From contig CANQYD010000006.1 of assembly GCA_947627985.1 (NCBI GenBank), positions 1 to 64,000 of the forward strand: 64,000 nucleotides of DNA. Direction: 5' to 3'. The first letter of the stretch is position 1. Every line of letters starts with the position of its first letter. This stretch comes from an uncultured Clostridia bacterium (lineage in GTDB: Bacteria > Bacillota > Clostridia > Oscillospirales > Ruminococcaceae). The position numbers were made by a program, and so were the translations under genes. The notes beneath the pieces are model-generated. The model worked only from the letters and a program-made list of their open reading frames with translations. It was not told where the DNA came from and made no database searches. This document shows positions 7,993 to 16,556 of this stretch, piece after piece.

Positions 7993-8117
7993 GGAGTGTA
8001 CAAATCGCCCTCATTATCCTCGCTAATTAAATCTGTCGCCAACGGCGACGCCTTGAAATTCTGACAATCCGACTTCTGCCCTCTGTCCTCTTGATGCGGT
8101 CGCTTCGACCACATCTC
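7993..8117 (+). repeat. Family III repeat
   Basis: Begins GGAGTGTACAAATCGCCC, nearly identical to the left end of the IS1-family element at 16557. It then has CTCATTATCCTCGCTAATTAA, the stem GTCGCC-aac-GGCGAC, CCTTGAAATTCTGACAATC, a TTCTG-rich tract and GGTCG-ctt-CGACC flanked by ATG/CAT. It ends beside the SOS promoter of the polymerase gene. Confidence 0.85.
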
Positions 8118-8131
8118 CTAAATTTCCCGCC

Positions 8132-8179
8132 TTGACAAACCCTCACCCCGGTGCTATAATGTAATCGGAACATATGTTC
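8132..8179 (+). promoter_or_regulatory. Promoter with LexA (SOS) operator
   Basis: TTGACA (8132-8137), 17-bp spacer, TATAAT (8155-8160) with extended TGC. Just downstream, GAACATATGTTC (8168-8179) is a perfect 12-bp palindrome matching the Gram-positive LexA box core (GAAC-N4-GTTC). Its position at the start of transcription would block RNA polymerase, so the three-gene cassette should be DNA-damage inducible. Confidence 0.88.
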
Positions 8180-8193
8180 TTACGGAGTGAGAA

Positions 8194-9678
8194 ATGAAAA
8201 AAATATTCATCGCCATCGACCTGAAGAGCTTCTATGCCTCGGTCGAATGCCGGGAAAGGGGCATGGACCCGCTCTCGACAAACCTCGTCGTCGCCGATTC
8301 GAGCCGAACCGAAAAAACCATCTGCCTCGCAGTGTCGCCGTCCTTAAAATCATTCGGGATATCGGGGCGCCCGCGCCTTTTTGAGGTCGTGCAGAGGGTG
8401 GGGGAGGTCAATTCCCTTCGGGTCCGGCAGTCTCCGGTACACCGACTGACCGGGGAAAGCGTATACTCCTCGGAGCTGTGCCGAAATCCGGCGCTCGCCG
8501 TCTCCTACATCATCGCGCCGCCTCGGATGGCGCACTACATCGAGTACAGCACGAAAATCTACGACATCTACCTGAAATACGTCTCGCCGGAGGATATCCA
8601 CGTCTACTCCATCGACGAGGTCTTTATCGACGCGACCTGCTACCTTGCGAGCTACGGTCTTTCGCCTCATGATTTCGCGATGCTTTTGATACGCGATGTT
8701 CTCAGGACGACCGGGATCACCGCAACCGCCGGGATCGGCACGAATATGTATCTTTGCAAGATCGCGATGGATATCGTCGCCAAGAAGATGCAGCCCGACA
8801 AAGACGGCGTTCGTATCGCGGAACTTGACGAGATGAGCTACCGCCGCAGTCTTTGGGATCATCAGCCTCTCACCGATTTTTGGCGCATCGGAAACGGCTA
8901 TGCCGAAAAGCTCGAGCGTCACAGAATGCGGACAATGGGGGACGTAGCCGAGTGCTCGATAAGAAACGAGAAGCTCCTCTACGACCTCTTCGGGGTCAAT
9001 GCCGAGCTGCTGATCGATCACGCATGGGGCTGGGAGCCGGTCACAATACAGGACATCAAATCATATAAGCCGGAGACGAACAGCATAAGCTCGGGGCAGG
9101 TATTAAAAGAGCCCTACAGCTTTGAAAAGGCTCGGACAGTCGTCCGCGAGATGGCAGACCTGCTGACTCTCGATCTTGTGGATAAGGCAGTCGCGACGCC
9201 TCAGCTCACGCTCACGATAGGCTACGACGTTCAGAATATCCCGAACGGCTACACCGGCGAGGTGAAGATCGACGGCTACGGCAGAAAGATACCTAAGCAC
9301 TCCCACGGCACCGTCAATTTGGAGCGACCCATGAACTCTTCAAGAATCATCACCGAAGCCGTCGTAGGGCTGTATGATAAAATTGTCGGCAGGGATATGC
9401 TTATTCGGAGGATAAATATAGCCGCCTGCAACCTCATTCCCGAGGCGGATATCCCCGACGGTCTGCCGGAGCAGATGGACATGTTCACCGACTATGATCT
9501 GCTCGACAAAGAGCGGGAACGGCAAAAAATCAGGCTCGAACGGGAGCATGAACTGCAAAAAGCGGTGATCGGGATCAGGAAAAAATACGGCAAAAATTCG
9601 GTCTTAAAGGGCATGAATTTTGAAGACGGAGCCACCGCAAGAGAGCGTAACACCCAGATAGGAGGACATAAAGCATGA
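8194..9678 (+). CDS. Y-family DNA polymerase (UmuC/UvrX-like)
   Basis: A 494-residue translesion polymerase. The N terminus 'IFIAIDLKSFYASVECRERG' holds the first catalytic Asp (Asp9) and the steric residues. The palm motif 'YSIDEVFID' supplies Asp141/Glu142. 'TATAGIGTNMYLCKIAMDI' is the usual helix-hairpin lead, and the C-terminal half is the little-finger region. Length fits the longer UmuC/UvrX group of Gram-positive bacteria rather than DinB (~350-410). It is the first gene of an SOS cassette and overlaps the next gene by 4 bp (ATGA). It should copy damaged DNA with low fidelity during the SOS response. Confidence 0.93.
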   Translation: MKKIFIAIDLKSFYASVECRERGMDPLSTNLVVADSSRTEKTICLAVSPSLKSFGISGRPRLFEVVQRVGEVNSLRVRQSPVHRLTGESVYSSELCRNPALAVSYIIAPPRMAHYIEYSTKIYDIYLKYVSPEDIHVYSIDEVFIDATCYLASYGLSPHDFAMLLIRDVLRTTGITATAGIGTNMYLCKIAMDIVAKKMQPDKDGVRIAELDEMSYRRSLWDHQPLTDFWRIGNGYAEKLERHRMRTMGDVAECSIRNEKLLYDLFGVNAELLIDHAWGWEPVTIQDIKSYKPETNSISSGQVLKEPYSFEKARTVVREMADLLTLDLVDKAVATPQLTLTIGYDVQNIPNGYTGEVKIDGYGRKIPKHSHGTVNLERPMNSSRIITEAVVGLYDKIVGRDMLIRRINIAACNLIPEADIPDGLPEQMDMFTDYDLLDKERERQKIRLEREHELQKAVIGIRKKYGKNSVLKGMNFEDGATARERNTQIGGHKA

Positions 9679-10229
9679 CATATAAAATCATACGCAGCAA
9701 AAGAAAAACCCTCGGAATCGAGGTGAATTCCGACGGCGTGACGGTAAGAGCGCCAATGAAGATAAGCGACAGGGAGATAGAAAAATTCGTATCCGAGCAT
9801 ATCTTATGGATCGAGAAAAATCTTAAGAAGATAAAAGCCCGGCAGACCGCTTTGGCGGATATAAAGCCTTTAAGCGATGAGGAGCTCGATGATCTTGTAT
9901 CCTCCGCCAAAAAACTTATCCCCGAGCGGGTGGAAATATATGCCCAAAAGATCGGCGTCAGATACGGCAGGATAACGATCCGCAAACAGCGCTCAAAGTG
10001 GGGGAGCTGCTCATCGAAGGGAAATCTTAATTTCAACTGCCTTTTAATGCTCGCGCCCCTTTCGGTCATCGACAGCGTCGTCGTGCACGAGCTCTGTCAT
10101 CTTAAGGAGATGAATCACTCCGAGCGCTTTTACGCCGAGGTTTTAAAGGCATATCCCGATTATTATCAGCAAAATAAGTGGCTCAAAGAAAACGGTCCCA
10201 AGCTTATGGCAAGGCTGAAGAAAGGATAA
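9675..10229 (+). CDS. YgjP-like / DUF45 zinc metallopeptidase
   Basis: A 184-residue protein of the YgjP/DUF45 family (M48-like metallopeptidase fold). 'VVHELCHLKEMNHSERFYAEV' gives the HExxH zinc motif at about residues 138-142, and 'RKQRSKWGSCSSKGNLNFN' (around 103-122) is the family's second hallmark. It starts inside the polymerase stop codon, so the two are translationally coupled. Placement between an SOS polymerase and a YolD-like gene suggests a role in DNA-damage physiology, perhaps protein turnover; that is inference from context. Confidence 0.88.
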   Translation: MTYKIIRSKRKTLGIEVNSDGVTVRAPMKISDREIEKFVSEHILWIEKNLKKIKARQTALADIKPLSDEELDDLVSSAKKLIPERVEIYAQKIGVRYGRITIRKQRSKWGSCSSKGNLNFNCLLMLAPLSVIDSVVVHELCHLKEMNHSERFYAEVLKAYPDYYQQNKWLKENGPKLMARLKKG

Positions 10230-10232
10230 CCC

Positions 10233-10625
10233 ATGGGAAAATACGACAGCATAATAAATCTTCCTCACCACCAATCAACCACCCGACCTCACATGTCAAA
10301 TCATGACAGAGCCGCTCAGTTCAGCCCGTTTGCGGCGCTTTCCGGTCATGAGGAGGCGATTGAGGAGACCGCCCGCCTCACCGACGGCAGGATAGTTTTA
10401 GGCGAATACGAAGCCGAAATTTTAGATGAAAAACTGCGGCTTTTAATAGAAAATCCCCGCCGCAAAATCGCCGTTACCTACTTCGTGCCCGACCCCAAAA
10501 AGCAGGGCGGGAAATATGTCACCGTCGAAAAGACCGCAAGAAGGGTGGACGAAGTATATCATAAAATCATCTTCGAGGACCGCTCCGAGATACGTTTTGA
10601 GGACGTCATCGACATCCTCCTTTAG
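10233..10625 (+). CDS. YolD-like family protein
   Basis: A 130-residue protein. 'YDSIINLPHHQSTTRPHMSN' followed by 'HDRAAQFSPFAALSGHEEAI' is the typical opening of YolD-like proteins in Clostridia, which sit next to UmuC-type polymerases and are thought to play a UmuD-like accessory role. It starts three bases after the YgjP-like gene and ends the SOS cassette. A weak AGGT...ACCT stem follows the stop. Confidence 0.9.
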   Translation: MGKYDSIINLPHHQSTTRPHMSNHDRAAQFSPFAALSGHEEAIEETARLTDGRIVLGEYEAEILDEKLRLLIENPRRKIAVTYFVPDPKKQGGKYVTVEKTARRVDEVYHKIIFEDRSEIRFEDVIDILL

Positions 10626-10649
10626 GTCAAAAAATACCTCCGATTTTAA

Positions 10650-10678
10650 TTGACAAGAGAGGGGATTTATTGTATAAT
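10650..10678 (+). promoter_or_regulatory. Promoter of the GH31 gene
   Basis: TTGACA (10650-10655), 17-bp spacer, TATAAT (10673-10678) with TG two bases upstream. It closely matches the consensus, so strong basal expression is expected. Confidence 0.78.
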
Positions 10679-10720
10679 AAATATCACAAACCGTCAATAA
10701 AAAATGTCAGGAGGTTTAAC

Positions 10721-12703
10721 ATGAGATTTGATAATCAAAACGGCAGACTTACCTGCCGCACCGGAGGCGAGCTGCTCGTCATCGAGCCCTGGGGAAAGGA
10801 TTCGTTAAGAGTCCGCGCGACCATGCAAAGGGAGCTCACCGGCAGGGATTGGGCTTTGAGCGAGACCCCCGAGAAAACTCAGCCCGTCATAGATATAAAG
10901 GATCACGAGGCTGTCATAGAAAACGGCAGGATAAAGGCAACCGTCAACTTCGCCGGCGTCATCACATTCTATCGCGACGGCAAGATGATTTTGCGGGAAT
11001 ATTTCCGCTCCTACGGCGGCACTTTGTCCCAGAAGAGCAGGTGCTTAAAGATCGTAAACCGCGAGTGGAAGGGCGTTATCGGCGGGTCGGAGTATTCTCT
11101 GAACGTCAAATTCGAGCCGAATAAGGACGAGAGAATCTTCGGCATGGGTCAGTATCAGGACGGCTGCTTCGACCTCAAGGGCTGCGTTTTGGAGCTTGCC
11201 CAGCGCAATTCTCAGATATCGGTGCCGTTCATGGTCTCGAATTTGGGATACGGATTTTTATGGAATAATCCCGCCGTCGGTCGCGTGACGTTCGGCTATA
11301 ACTACACCGAATGGGTCGCAAGAGCCACGAAGGAGATGGACTATTACATCACCGTAGCCGATACCCCAAAGGCGATACTTGAAAACTATACTTCCGCGAC
11401 GGGACGCGCCGAGATGTTCCCCGAGGACCTCATGGGTCTTTGGCAGTGCAAACTCCGTTACCGTACTCAGGACGAAGTTTTGGAGGTCGCGAGGAAGTAC
11501 AAGGAAGAGGGGATAAAGATCGATCAGATCGTCATCGATTTCTTCCACTGGACGGTTCAGGGCGACTGGAAATTCGACAAGACCTACTGGCAGGACCCGA
11601 AAGCGATGATAGACGAGCTTCACAGCATGGGCATCAAGGTCATCGTATCGGTATGGCCCTCGGTGGACAGAAAGAGCGAGAATTTCTATCCGATGACGGA
11701 GCGGGGACTTCTCATCAAGACGGAACGCGGCGCCGCTCAGACCTACGACTATCAGGGCGACTGCGTGGAGATCGACCCCTTCAACCCCGAGACGAGAAAG
11801 TACGTCTGGGAGGTCTGCAAGAAAAATTACTACGACTACGGCATAGACGCCTTCTGGCTCGACAATTCCGAGCCCGACTACGGCGTATATGATTTTGAAA
11901 ATTACAGATACAGCGAGGGACCCGCGCTTGAGGTCAGCAACATGTACCCGCAGATGTACAGCAGAGTTTTCTATGACGAGATGTCAAAGCTCGGCAAGCC
12001 CGTCGTCAACCTTTTGAGATGCGCATGGGCAGGCTCCCAGAAATACGGCAACGTCGTCTGGTCGGGCGACGTCCCATCGACCTTTGAGGCGTTTAAGGAT
12101 CAGCTGAAATGCGGGCTCAACATGGGTCTTGCCGGCATTCCTTGGTGGACGACCGACATCGGCGGCTTCATGACCGACGACGTCAACGACCCCGATTTCC
12201 GGCAGCTTCTCATCAGGTGGTACCAGTTCGCGGTCTATTCCGCAGTCCTCCGTATGCACGGCGACAGGGGACCGTACGATATTCCTCCTCTTGACGATCG
12301 CGATTGGGGCGGCGGATATCTCCACACTGGTCAGCCGAACGAGCTTTGGAGCTACGGCGAGGAAAATTACAAGATCATGCGGCACTATTACGACATCAGG
12401 ATCGCGATGCACGACTACATCAAGAGCCTTTACAAAGAGGCTCACGAGAACGGCTCGCCGCTTATCCGGGCGATGTTCTATGAGTTCCCGGAGGACGAAA
12501 AGTGCTGGGGTCTTGACGATCAGTACATGTTCGGCGATAAATATCTCGTCGCGCCCATCTTCGAGCTGAACAAGTTCGAGCGGGAGGTCTACCTGCCGAA
12601 GGGAAGCTGGAAGCTGACCTCCACCGGGGAAATCTATGAAGGCGGAAAGACCGTCAGCGTAGCGGCGCCTATCGAATATTCGCCGGTGTTTGAAAGGGTT
12701 TAA
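10721..12703 (+). CDS. Glycoside hydrolase family 31 (alpha-xylosidase/alpha-glucosidase type)
   Basis: A 660-residue GH31 enzyme. An N-terminal beta-sandwich (about residues 1-220) precedes a TIM barrel. 'DAFWLDNSEPDYG' fits the nucleophile region of the alpha-xylosidase-like subgroup (Asp in WLDNSEPD), and 'AVLRMHGDRGP' matches the family's substrate-binding stretch. No signal peptide is seen, so it should act in the cytoplasm on imported oligosaccharides. Start is the ATG after AGGAGGTTTAAC; the ORF track start lies in the -10 box. Alpha-xylosidase versus alpha-glucosidase cannot be settled by eye. Confidence 0.9.
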   Translation: MRFDNQNGRLTCRTGGELLVIEPWGKDSLRVRATMQRELTGRDWALSETPEKTQPVIDIKDHEAVIENGRIKATVNFAGVITFYRDGKMILREYFRSYGGTLSQKSRCLKIVNREWKGVIGGSEYSLNVKFEPNKDERIFGMGQYQDGCFDLKGCVLELAQRNSQISVPFMVSNLGYGFLWNNPAVGRVTFGYNYTEWVARATKEMDYYITVADTPKAILENYTSATGRAEMFPEDLMGLWQCKLRYRTQDEVLEVARKYKEEGIKIDQIVIDFFHWTVQGDWKFDKTYWQDPKAMIDELHSMGIKVIVSVWPSVDRKSENFYPMTERGLLIKTERGAAQTYDYQGDCVEIDPFNPETRKYVWEVCKKNYYDYGIDAFWLDNSEPDYGVYDFENYRYSEGPALEVSNMYPQMYSRVFYDEMSKLGKPVVNLLRCAWAGSQKYGNVVWSGDVPSTFEAFKDQLKCGLNMGLAGIPWWTTDIGGFMTDDVNDPDFRQLLIRWYQFAVYSAVLRMHGDRGPYDIPPLDDRDWGGGYLHTGQPNELWSYGEENYKIMRHYYDIRIAMHDYIKSLYKEAHENGSPLIRAMFYEFPEDEKCWGLDDQYMFGDKYLVAPIFELNKFEREVYLPKGSWKLTSTGEIYEGGKTVSVAAPIEYSPVFERV

Positions 12704-12730
12704 GGATATAATCCCGCCCGAAATATTCAA

Positions 12731-12769
12731 AAAAAAATCAGGATCAAGCCCGCAAGAGCTTGGTCCTGA
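12731..12769 (-). terminator. Rho-independent terminator of the DUF362 gene
   Basis: CAGGATCAAGC pairs imperfectly with GCTTGGTCCTG (12739-12768). On the minus strand the hairpin is followed by seven T. It lies between two converging genes and may also stop the GH31 transcript. Confidence 0.7.
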
Positions 12770-12788
12770 AAATATTATACGGGAGATT

Positions 12789-13658
12789 TTAAATCTCCCG
12801 GAGCTCATACTCCCTCGACCCGTACCCGATCTTCGCCGCGGCTTCGACGGTGTGAACGCCGTTGCGGGACTCGACCCTCTCAAGAAAATGCTTCTGCCCG
12901 GGGTCGTCCTTCGCCGCATAGACGAGATCAAGGCACGCCTGATCGATCGCAATAGGATCAAGAGAAGCCAAAATCCCGATGTCCTTCATGCAGGGGTCCT
13001 CGGCGACGTCGCAGCAGTCGCAGTCCACCGACATGTTCGCCATGACGTTTATATACGCGATTTTTCCGTCAAAGAACTTGATGACCGAGCCGGCAGCGTC
13101 AGCCATCGACTCCAAGAACGCGTCATGAGGCGCAGCCCAGATGTTGTGCTCGGTGTCTCCGGAGCCGTGGATATAAGCCTTGCCGAACGAGGACGCTACG
13201 CCGATCGAGAGCTGTTTCAGAGCTCCTCCGTAGCCGCCCATCGGGTGACCCTTGAAGTGGGAGAGGACCAGCATCGAGTCGTATTTTTTGAGATTTTTTC
13301 CGACGTAATTTTTCTTGATGACCCTGCCGTCAGGGATATCCAAAACGAGATCGGGACCCTCGGCGTCCAAAAGATCGACATTGTAATAATCGTTCCAACC
13401 GTGCTTTTTGATGGCTTTGAGGTGTTTTTTTGTGGTATTTCTCTCGCCGTCGTAAGCGGTGTTGCACTCGACGACGGTCCCGCCGACGAAGTCCGCGACG
13501 GGCTTCCAGAAGGGAGGACGCAGGAAATTCTGATTCCCGACCTCACCGGAGTGAACCTTTAGCGCGACGTTGCCGGAAAGCGTTACCCCGAGGCGCTTGT
13601 AGACTTCGAGCGCCGCTTCCGGGGAGACTGTTTTTGTGAAGTAGACGATGGATTTCAT
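12789..13658 (-). CDS. DUF362 domain-containing protein
   Basis: A 289-residue DUF362 protein. Recognisable stretches are 'KVHSGEVGNQNFLRPPFWKP', 'LSHFKGHPMGGYGGALKQLS' and the cysteine cluster 'DCDCCDVAEDPCMKDIGILA' near residues 215-235. The separate 4Fe-4S ferredoxin domain present in many DUF362 proteins is absent here. The biochemical role of the family is unsettled; the Cys cluster suggests a metal or Fe-S site. AGGAGG precedes the ATG by six bases. It is divergent from an AraC gene with back-to-back promoters. Confidence 0.85.
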   Translation of the reverse strand: MKSIVYFTKTVSPEAALEVYKRLGVTLSGNVALKVHSGEVGNQNFLRPPFWKPVADFVGGTVVECNTAYDGERNTTKKHLKAIKKHGWNDYYNVDLLDAEGPDLVLDIPDGRVIKKNYVGKNLKKYDSMLVLSHFKGHPMGGYGGALKQLSIGVASSFGKAYIHGSGDTEHNIWAAPHDAFLESMADAAGSVIKFFDGKIAYINVMANMSVDCDCCDVAEDPCMKDIGILASLDPIAIDQACLDLVYAAKDDPGQKHFLERVESRNGVHTVEAAAKIGYGSREYELREI

Positions 13659-13688
13659 GACGGACCTCCTGAAAATTTGTTTTAGGAT

Positions 13689-13717
13689 ATTATACCACGC
13701 GGCAAATAATTTTTCAA
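13689..13717 (-). promoter_or_regulatory. Promoter of the DUF362 gene
   Basis: On the minus strand, TTGAAA (13717-13712), 17-bp spacer, TATAAT (13694-13689). Confidence 0.7.
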
Positions 13718-13761
13718 TAGCGGGGGAGAAATTTTTGAATATATCCTCTTTCCTTCAATAG

Positions 13762-13790
13762 TTGACAATTCGGCAAAACAGTGCTATATT
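13762..13790 (+). promoter_or_regulatory. Promoter of the second AraC gene
   Basis: TTGACA (13762-13767), 17-bp spacer, TATATT (13785-13790) with extended TGC. Confidence 0.7.
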
Positions 13791-13861
13791 ATAAAAAAAG
13801 CGCTTATTTTTTATCACCCTTCGCAAAAATCTTGCGCGGAATCAGTCAGGAGGTTTGCAAA

Positions 13862-14731
13862 ATGGACTGTGAGCTCGTCGAATCGGCATACCCTGTCCTG
13901 TGTTATCGAAGAAGCACCAACCCCGGCATTCAGGGGGAAGACGCCGTGCCCTTCCACCGCCACGACGGCTTTGAATTTTATCTTTTCCTCGGCGGCACCG
14001 TCAACTTCTACGTCGGCGATACGGTATATTCACCCGCCCGAGGCGAGCTGTTCATCATCAGTCCCGACCGTGCCCACCGTGCGATCAGCAGGGGGAACGA
14101 GCCGTATGAGCGGTTCATCATCAATCTCAGAAAGGACAAAATTCTCCGCTACATGTCCGACGAGGTCAGCCTTTCGAGATGTTTCGACGGCTCCGATACC
14201 CAAGCTCTTAAGCGGCTTCGCTTAAGTTATGACGCGGTAGATGAATACTGCTCGATCGCGGAAAAGCTCTCCCGCGCGGTATATCTGAGGATGACGGGCG
14301 ACGATCTTTTGGTCGACGCGTACATAACCGAGATTCTGGTTCTTATCAGCCGTCAGCTCGAGGGGAAGCGGGAGACCGAGGCTCATCAGGAGGTCCCGGA
14401 GCTCGTCACGGAGGTCAAGAACTACATATTCGACCACCTCACCGAGCAGATCGCGCTTGAGGACCTCTCGGGGCAGTTTTATTTCAACGGCAAGTACATC
14501 TCGGCGACCTTCAAAAAGTACACCGGAATGACGATCAGGGCGTATATTCTCGACCAGCGGATAGCCCTTGCCAAGCGGCTTCTGCGGGAGGGCTCGAATG
14601 TCGGCGAGGCATGTTATCATTCGGGATTTTTGGATTATACGAACTTTATACGCAGCTTCACCCGAGCCGTCGGCATGAGCCCGGGAAAGTATTCAAGGTG
14701 CGCAAGAGCGGGAGCTCTTGGGAATTTTTAA
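13862..14731 (+). CDS. AraC-family transcriptional regulator with cupin sensor
   Basis: A 289-residue regulator. The N-terminal cupin (about residues 20-110) includes 'VPFHRHDGFEFYLFLGG' with metal-type histidines and 'RGELFIISPDRAHRA'. The C-terminal AraC domain has two helix-turn-helix units, with 'YHSGFLDYTNFIRSFTRAVG' close to the family signature. Start is the ATG at 13862 after AGGAGGTTTGCAAA; the earlier ORF track start overlaps the -10. It is divergent from the DUF362 gene, which is a candidate target. Ligand unknown. Confidence 0.9.
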   Translation: MDCELVESAYPVLCYRRSTNPGIQGEDAVPFHRHDGFEFYLFLGGTVNFYVGDTVYSPARGELFIISPDRAHRAISRGNEPYERFIINLRKDKILRYMSDEVSLSRCFDGSDTQALKRLRLSYDAVDEYCSIAEKLSRAVYLRMTGDDLLVDAYITEILVLISRQLEGKRETEAHQEVPELVTEVKNYIFDHLTEQIALEDLSGQFYFNGKYISATFKKYTGMTIRAYILDQRIALAKRLLREGSNVGEACYHSGFLDYTNFIRSFTRAVGMSPGKYSRCARAGALGNF

Positions 14732-14764
14732 GATGAACGGGTCCCCGGGTGGGGATATATTTAA

Positions 14765-14795
14765 GGGGAGACTGCTTTTTAAAAAGCGTCTCCCC
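14765..14795 (+). terminator. Hairpin terminator between convergent genes
   Basis: GGGGAGAC/GTCTCCCC with an inner GCTTTTT/AAAAAGC, between the AraC gene and the AIM24 gene. Related hairpins (GGGGAGAACCC type) occur near 29640 and 46470, so it may derive from the repeat families. Confidence 0.55.
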
Positions 14796-14811
14796 TTCAT
14801 ATCGGCGATTT

Positions 14812-15486
14812 TTAATTCCCGCTCGGAATAAACCTCCTGATACTGTCCGCAACATTGGAAATCGGCATGGTTTGCAGCCAGATTTTGCCGGGACCGGTGA
14901 GGACCGTATTGAACAGCCCCTCGCCGCCGAAGAAGACGTTTTTGGCGCCCTTGACGGTCTGAATGTCGATCGAGACGGTCTCCTCAAAGCCGAGGACGTT
15001 GCCGGTATCGACGATCATCTGCTGACCCCGGGCAAGCTCATATTCCACCAGTTCGCCGTCTACCTCGGCAAAAACGGTGCCGCTTCCGCTCAGCTTTTGC
15101 ATGATGAATCCTTCCCCGCCGAAGAACCCCGCGCCGAACTTCTTATTGAAGTGGATCGTCAGCTCGACGCCAGTTTCACTTGCCAAAAAAGCGCCTTTTT
15201 GGAGCACGAACCTCTTGCCCTGCCCGACCTCGATAGGCATGATCCTGCCGGGGAACGACGAGCCGAACGCAATCATTCCGTCGCCGTGGGAGGTGTAGAT
15301 ATTTTGGAACATCGACTCCCCCGAAATCGCCTTCGAGAACATCTTTCCGATCCCGCCGCCCTTGGTCTGCATCTCCATGTTCGGGGTCATCCAGACCATC
15401 GAGCCCTTTTCGGTGATCATCGATTCGCCGTCTGTAAGGTTACAGATGACGACCGGGAACTTTCCGCCTTTAATGTCGTAATTCAT
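14812..15486 (-). CDS. AIM24 / TIGR00266-family protein
   Basis: A 224-residue beta-rich protein of the AIM24 (TIGR00266) family. Typical features are 'GSMVWMTPNMEMQTKGGGIG' near residues 28-47, the 'GESMFQNIYTSHGDGMIAF' block, and the glycine-rich 'FFGGEGFIMQKLSGSGTVF' and 'NVFFGGEGLFNTVLTGPGKIW'. Its molecular function in bacteria is not established. I use the ATG at 15486 (AAAGGCGGAAG upstream); the ORF track adds 37 unlikely residues. Confidence 0.88.
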   Translation of the reverse strand: MNYDIKGGKFPVVICNLTDGESMITEKGSMVWMTPNMEMQTKGGGIGKMFSKAISGESMFQNIYTSHGDGMIAFGSSFPGRIMPIEVGQGKRFVLQKGAFLASETGVELTIHFNKKFGAGFFGGEGFIMQKLSGSGTVFAEVDGELVEYELARGQQMIVDTGNVLGFEETVSIDIQTVKGAKNVFFGGEGLFNTVLTGPGKIWLQTMPISNVADSIRRFIPSGN

Positions 15487-15606
15487 AATCTTCCGCCTTT
15501 CATTGTAAAAGTCGGGATTATTATACATCAAACCGTTAAAGATTTCAAGAGGTAAAGAGCATTTTTTGATGACGTATGCCCCGCATAATCTTCGCAAAAT
15601 ACTCTC

Positions 15607-15635
15607 TTGATTTTTCCCCCGCAGTATGCTATCAT
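15607..15635 (+). promoter_or_regulatory. Promoter of the PIN/NYN-like gene
   Basis: TTGATT (15607-15612), 17-bp spacer, TATCAT (15630-15635) with extended TGC. Confidence 0.65.
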
Positions 15636-15663
15636 ATATTCATCAAACCAAAGGAGACGTCAC

Positions 15664-16362
15664 ATGCCTAAACTTCCGACATCATCGACCGGGTTCAGCC
15701 GACCCTTCCTGCTTCCCGACAGGAAACACCGCATCAGCCGCTACTTTTTCGTTGACTACGAAAACGTCCACGAGCCCGGAATGGAGGGGCTTTCAAAGCT
15801 TAAAAGCGACGATTTGGTCATCGTCTACTACAGCAAAAACGTCAACACGATGACCTTCGATCTTCATAACGAGATCGTGAACGCCAAGGCAAATGTCGAG
15901 CTGATCCGGGTGACGGTCGGCTCCAAGAATGCTCTTGATTTCCAGCTCTCCTCAAATTTGGGATATTATATCAACTACAATATTGTCGCCGGCAACAAAA
16001 AATGCAGATATTACATCATCTCAAACGACAACGGCTACACGGTGCTGAGCTCGTTTTGGGAGCAGTTCGGGGCTGAGGTCTCGGTCGCGACGTCGATCCG
16101 CTCGATATGCGACCCGGTCGACACCTCGCCGTTTTTGCCGACCATAAAGACCCTCAGTCTGACCGAAGCCGAGGAGCATACGGTCGTCGGCTGCATACGG
16201 GCAGGAATGTACGGAAGCGCACTGCATGACGCATTGCAGCGCGACGTCAAGCCGCCCGAGCGCGCAACGGAGATATATCACGCCCTGCGCAGCGTCATCG
16301 ACAGCGGCAATAACTCCAAGCCCAAGCTCAGGGCAAGGGCGGCAAATAAGAAACAGGCGTGA
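15664..16362 (+). CDS. PIN-like (NYN/PIN superfamily) protein
   Basis: A 232-residue protein. 'YFFVDYENVHEPGMEGLSKL' near residue 27 matches the first acidic strand of PIN/NYN nuclease folds. 'SKNALDFQLSSNLGYYI' and 'CRYYIISNDNGYTVL' (about residues 82-125) supply further acidic residues (ALDFQ, SNDNGY). This arrangement is typical of metal-dependent RNases. The ~90-residue tail ends in a basic stretch that could bind nucleic acid. Start is the ATG after AAAGGAGACGTCAC. No antitoxin-like partner is adjacent, so a toxin-antitoxin role is not supported. Confidence 0.78.
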   Translation: MPKLPTSSTGFSRPFLLPDRKHRISRYFFVDYENVHEPGMEGLSKLKSDDLVIVYYSKNVNTMTFDLHNEIVNAKANVELIRVTVGSKNALDFQLSSNLGYYINYNIVAGNKKCRYYIISNDNGYTVLSSFWEQFGAEVSVATSIRSICDPVDTSPFLPTIKTLSLTEAEEHTVVGCIRAGMYGSALHDALQRDVKPPERATEIYHALRSVIDSGNNSKPKLRARAANKKQA

Positions 16363-16423
16363 AATGCCGCCGGTAAAAAATGCGTCCGCGAGGGCGTATT
16401 TTGCATATCCTAAAATTTTCTCG

Positions 16424-16545
16424 GGTGTGTACAAATCGCCCTCATTATCCTCGCTAATTAAATCTGTCACCAACGGCGACACCTTGAAATTCTGACAATC
16501 CGATATCTGACTTCTGTCCTCTTTATGTGGTCGCTTCGACCACAT
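16424..16545 (+). repeat. Family III repeat beside the IS element
   Basis: GTGTACAAATCGCCC start, CTCATTATCCTCGCTAATTAA, GTCACC-aac-GGCGAC, CCTTGAAATTCTGACAATC and an ATGTGGTCG/CGACCACAT hairpin. The IS1-family left end (GGAGTGTACAAACCGCCC) follows 11 bp later, so two copies of the same terminal sequence lie about 130 bp apart. Confidence 0.85.
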
Positions 16546-16556
16546 AAATTTTCTCG

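Noticed and set aside
12690-13562. 290-residue plus-strand ORF opposite the DUF362 gene
   Set aside because: Antisense shadow; the minus-strand gene has motifs, promoter, ribosome binding site and terminator.
15664-16362. Toxin-antitoxin module for the PIN/NYN-like gene
   Set aside because: No small antitoxin-like gene is adjacent; the neighbours are an AIM24 gene and a repeat.
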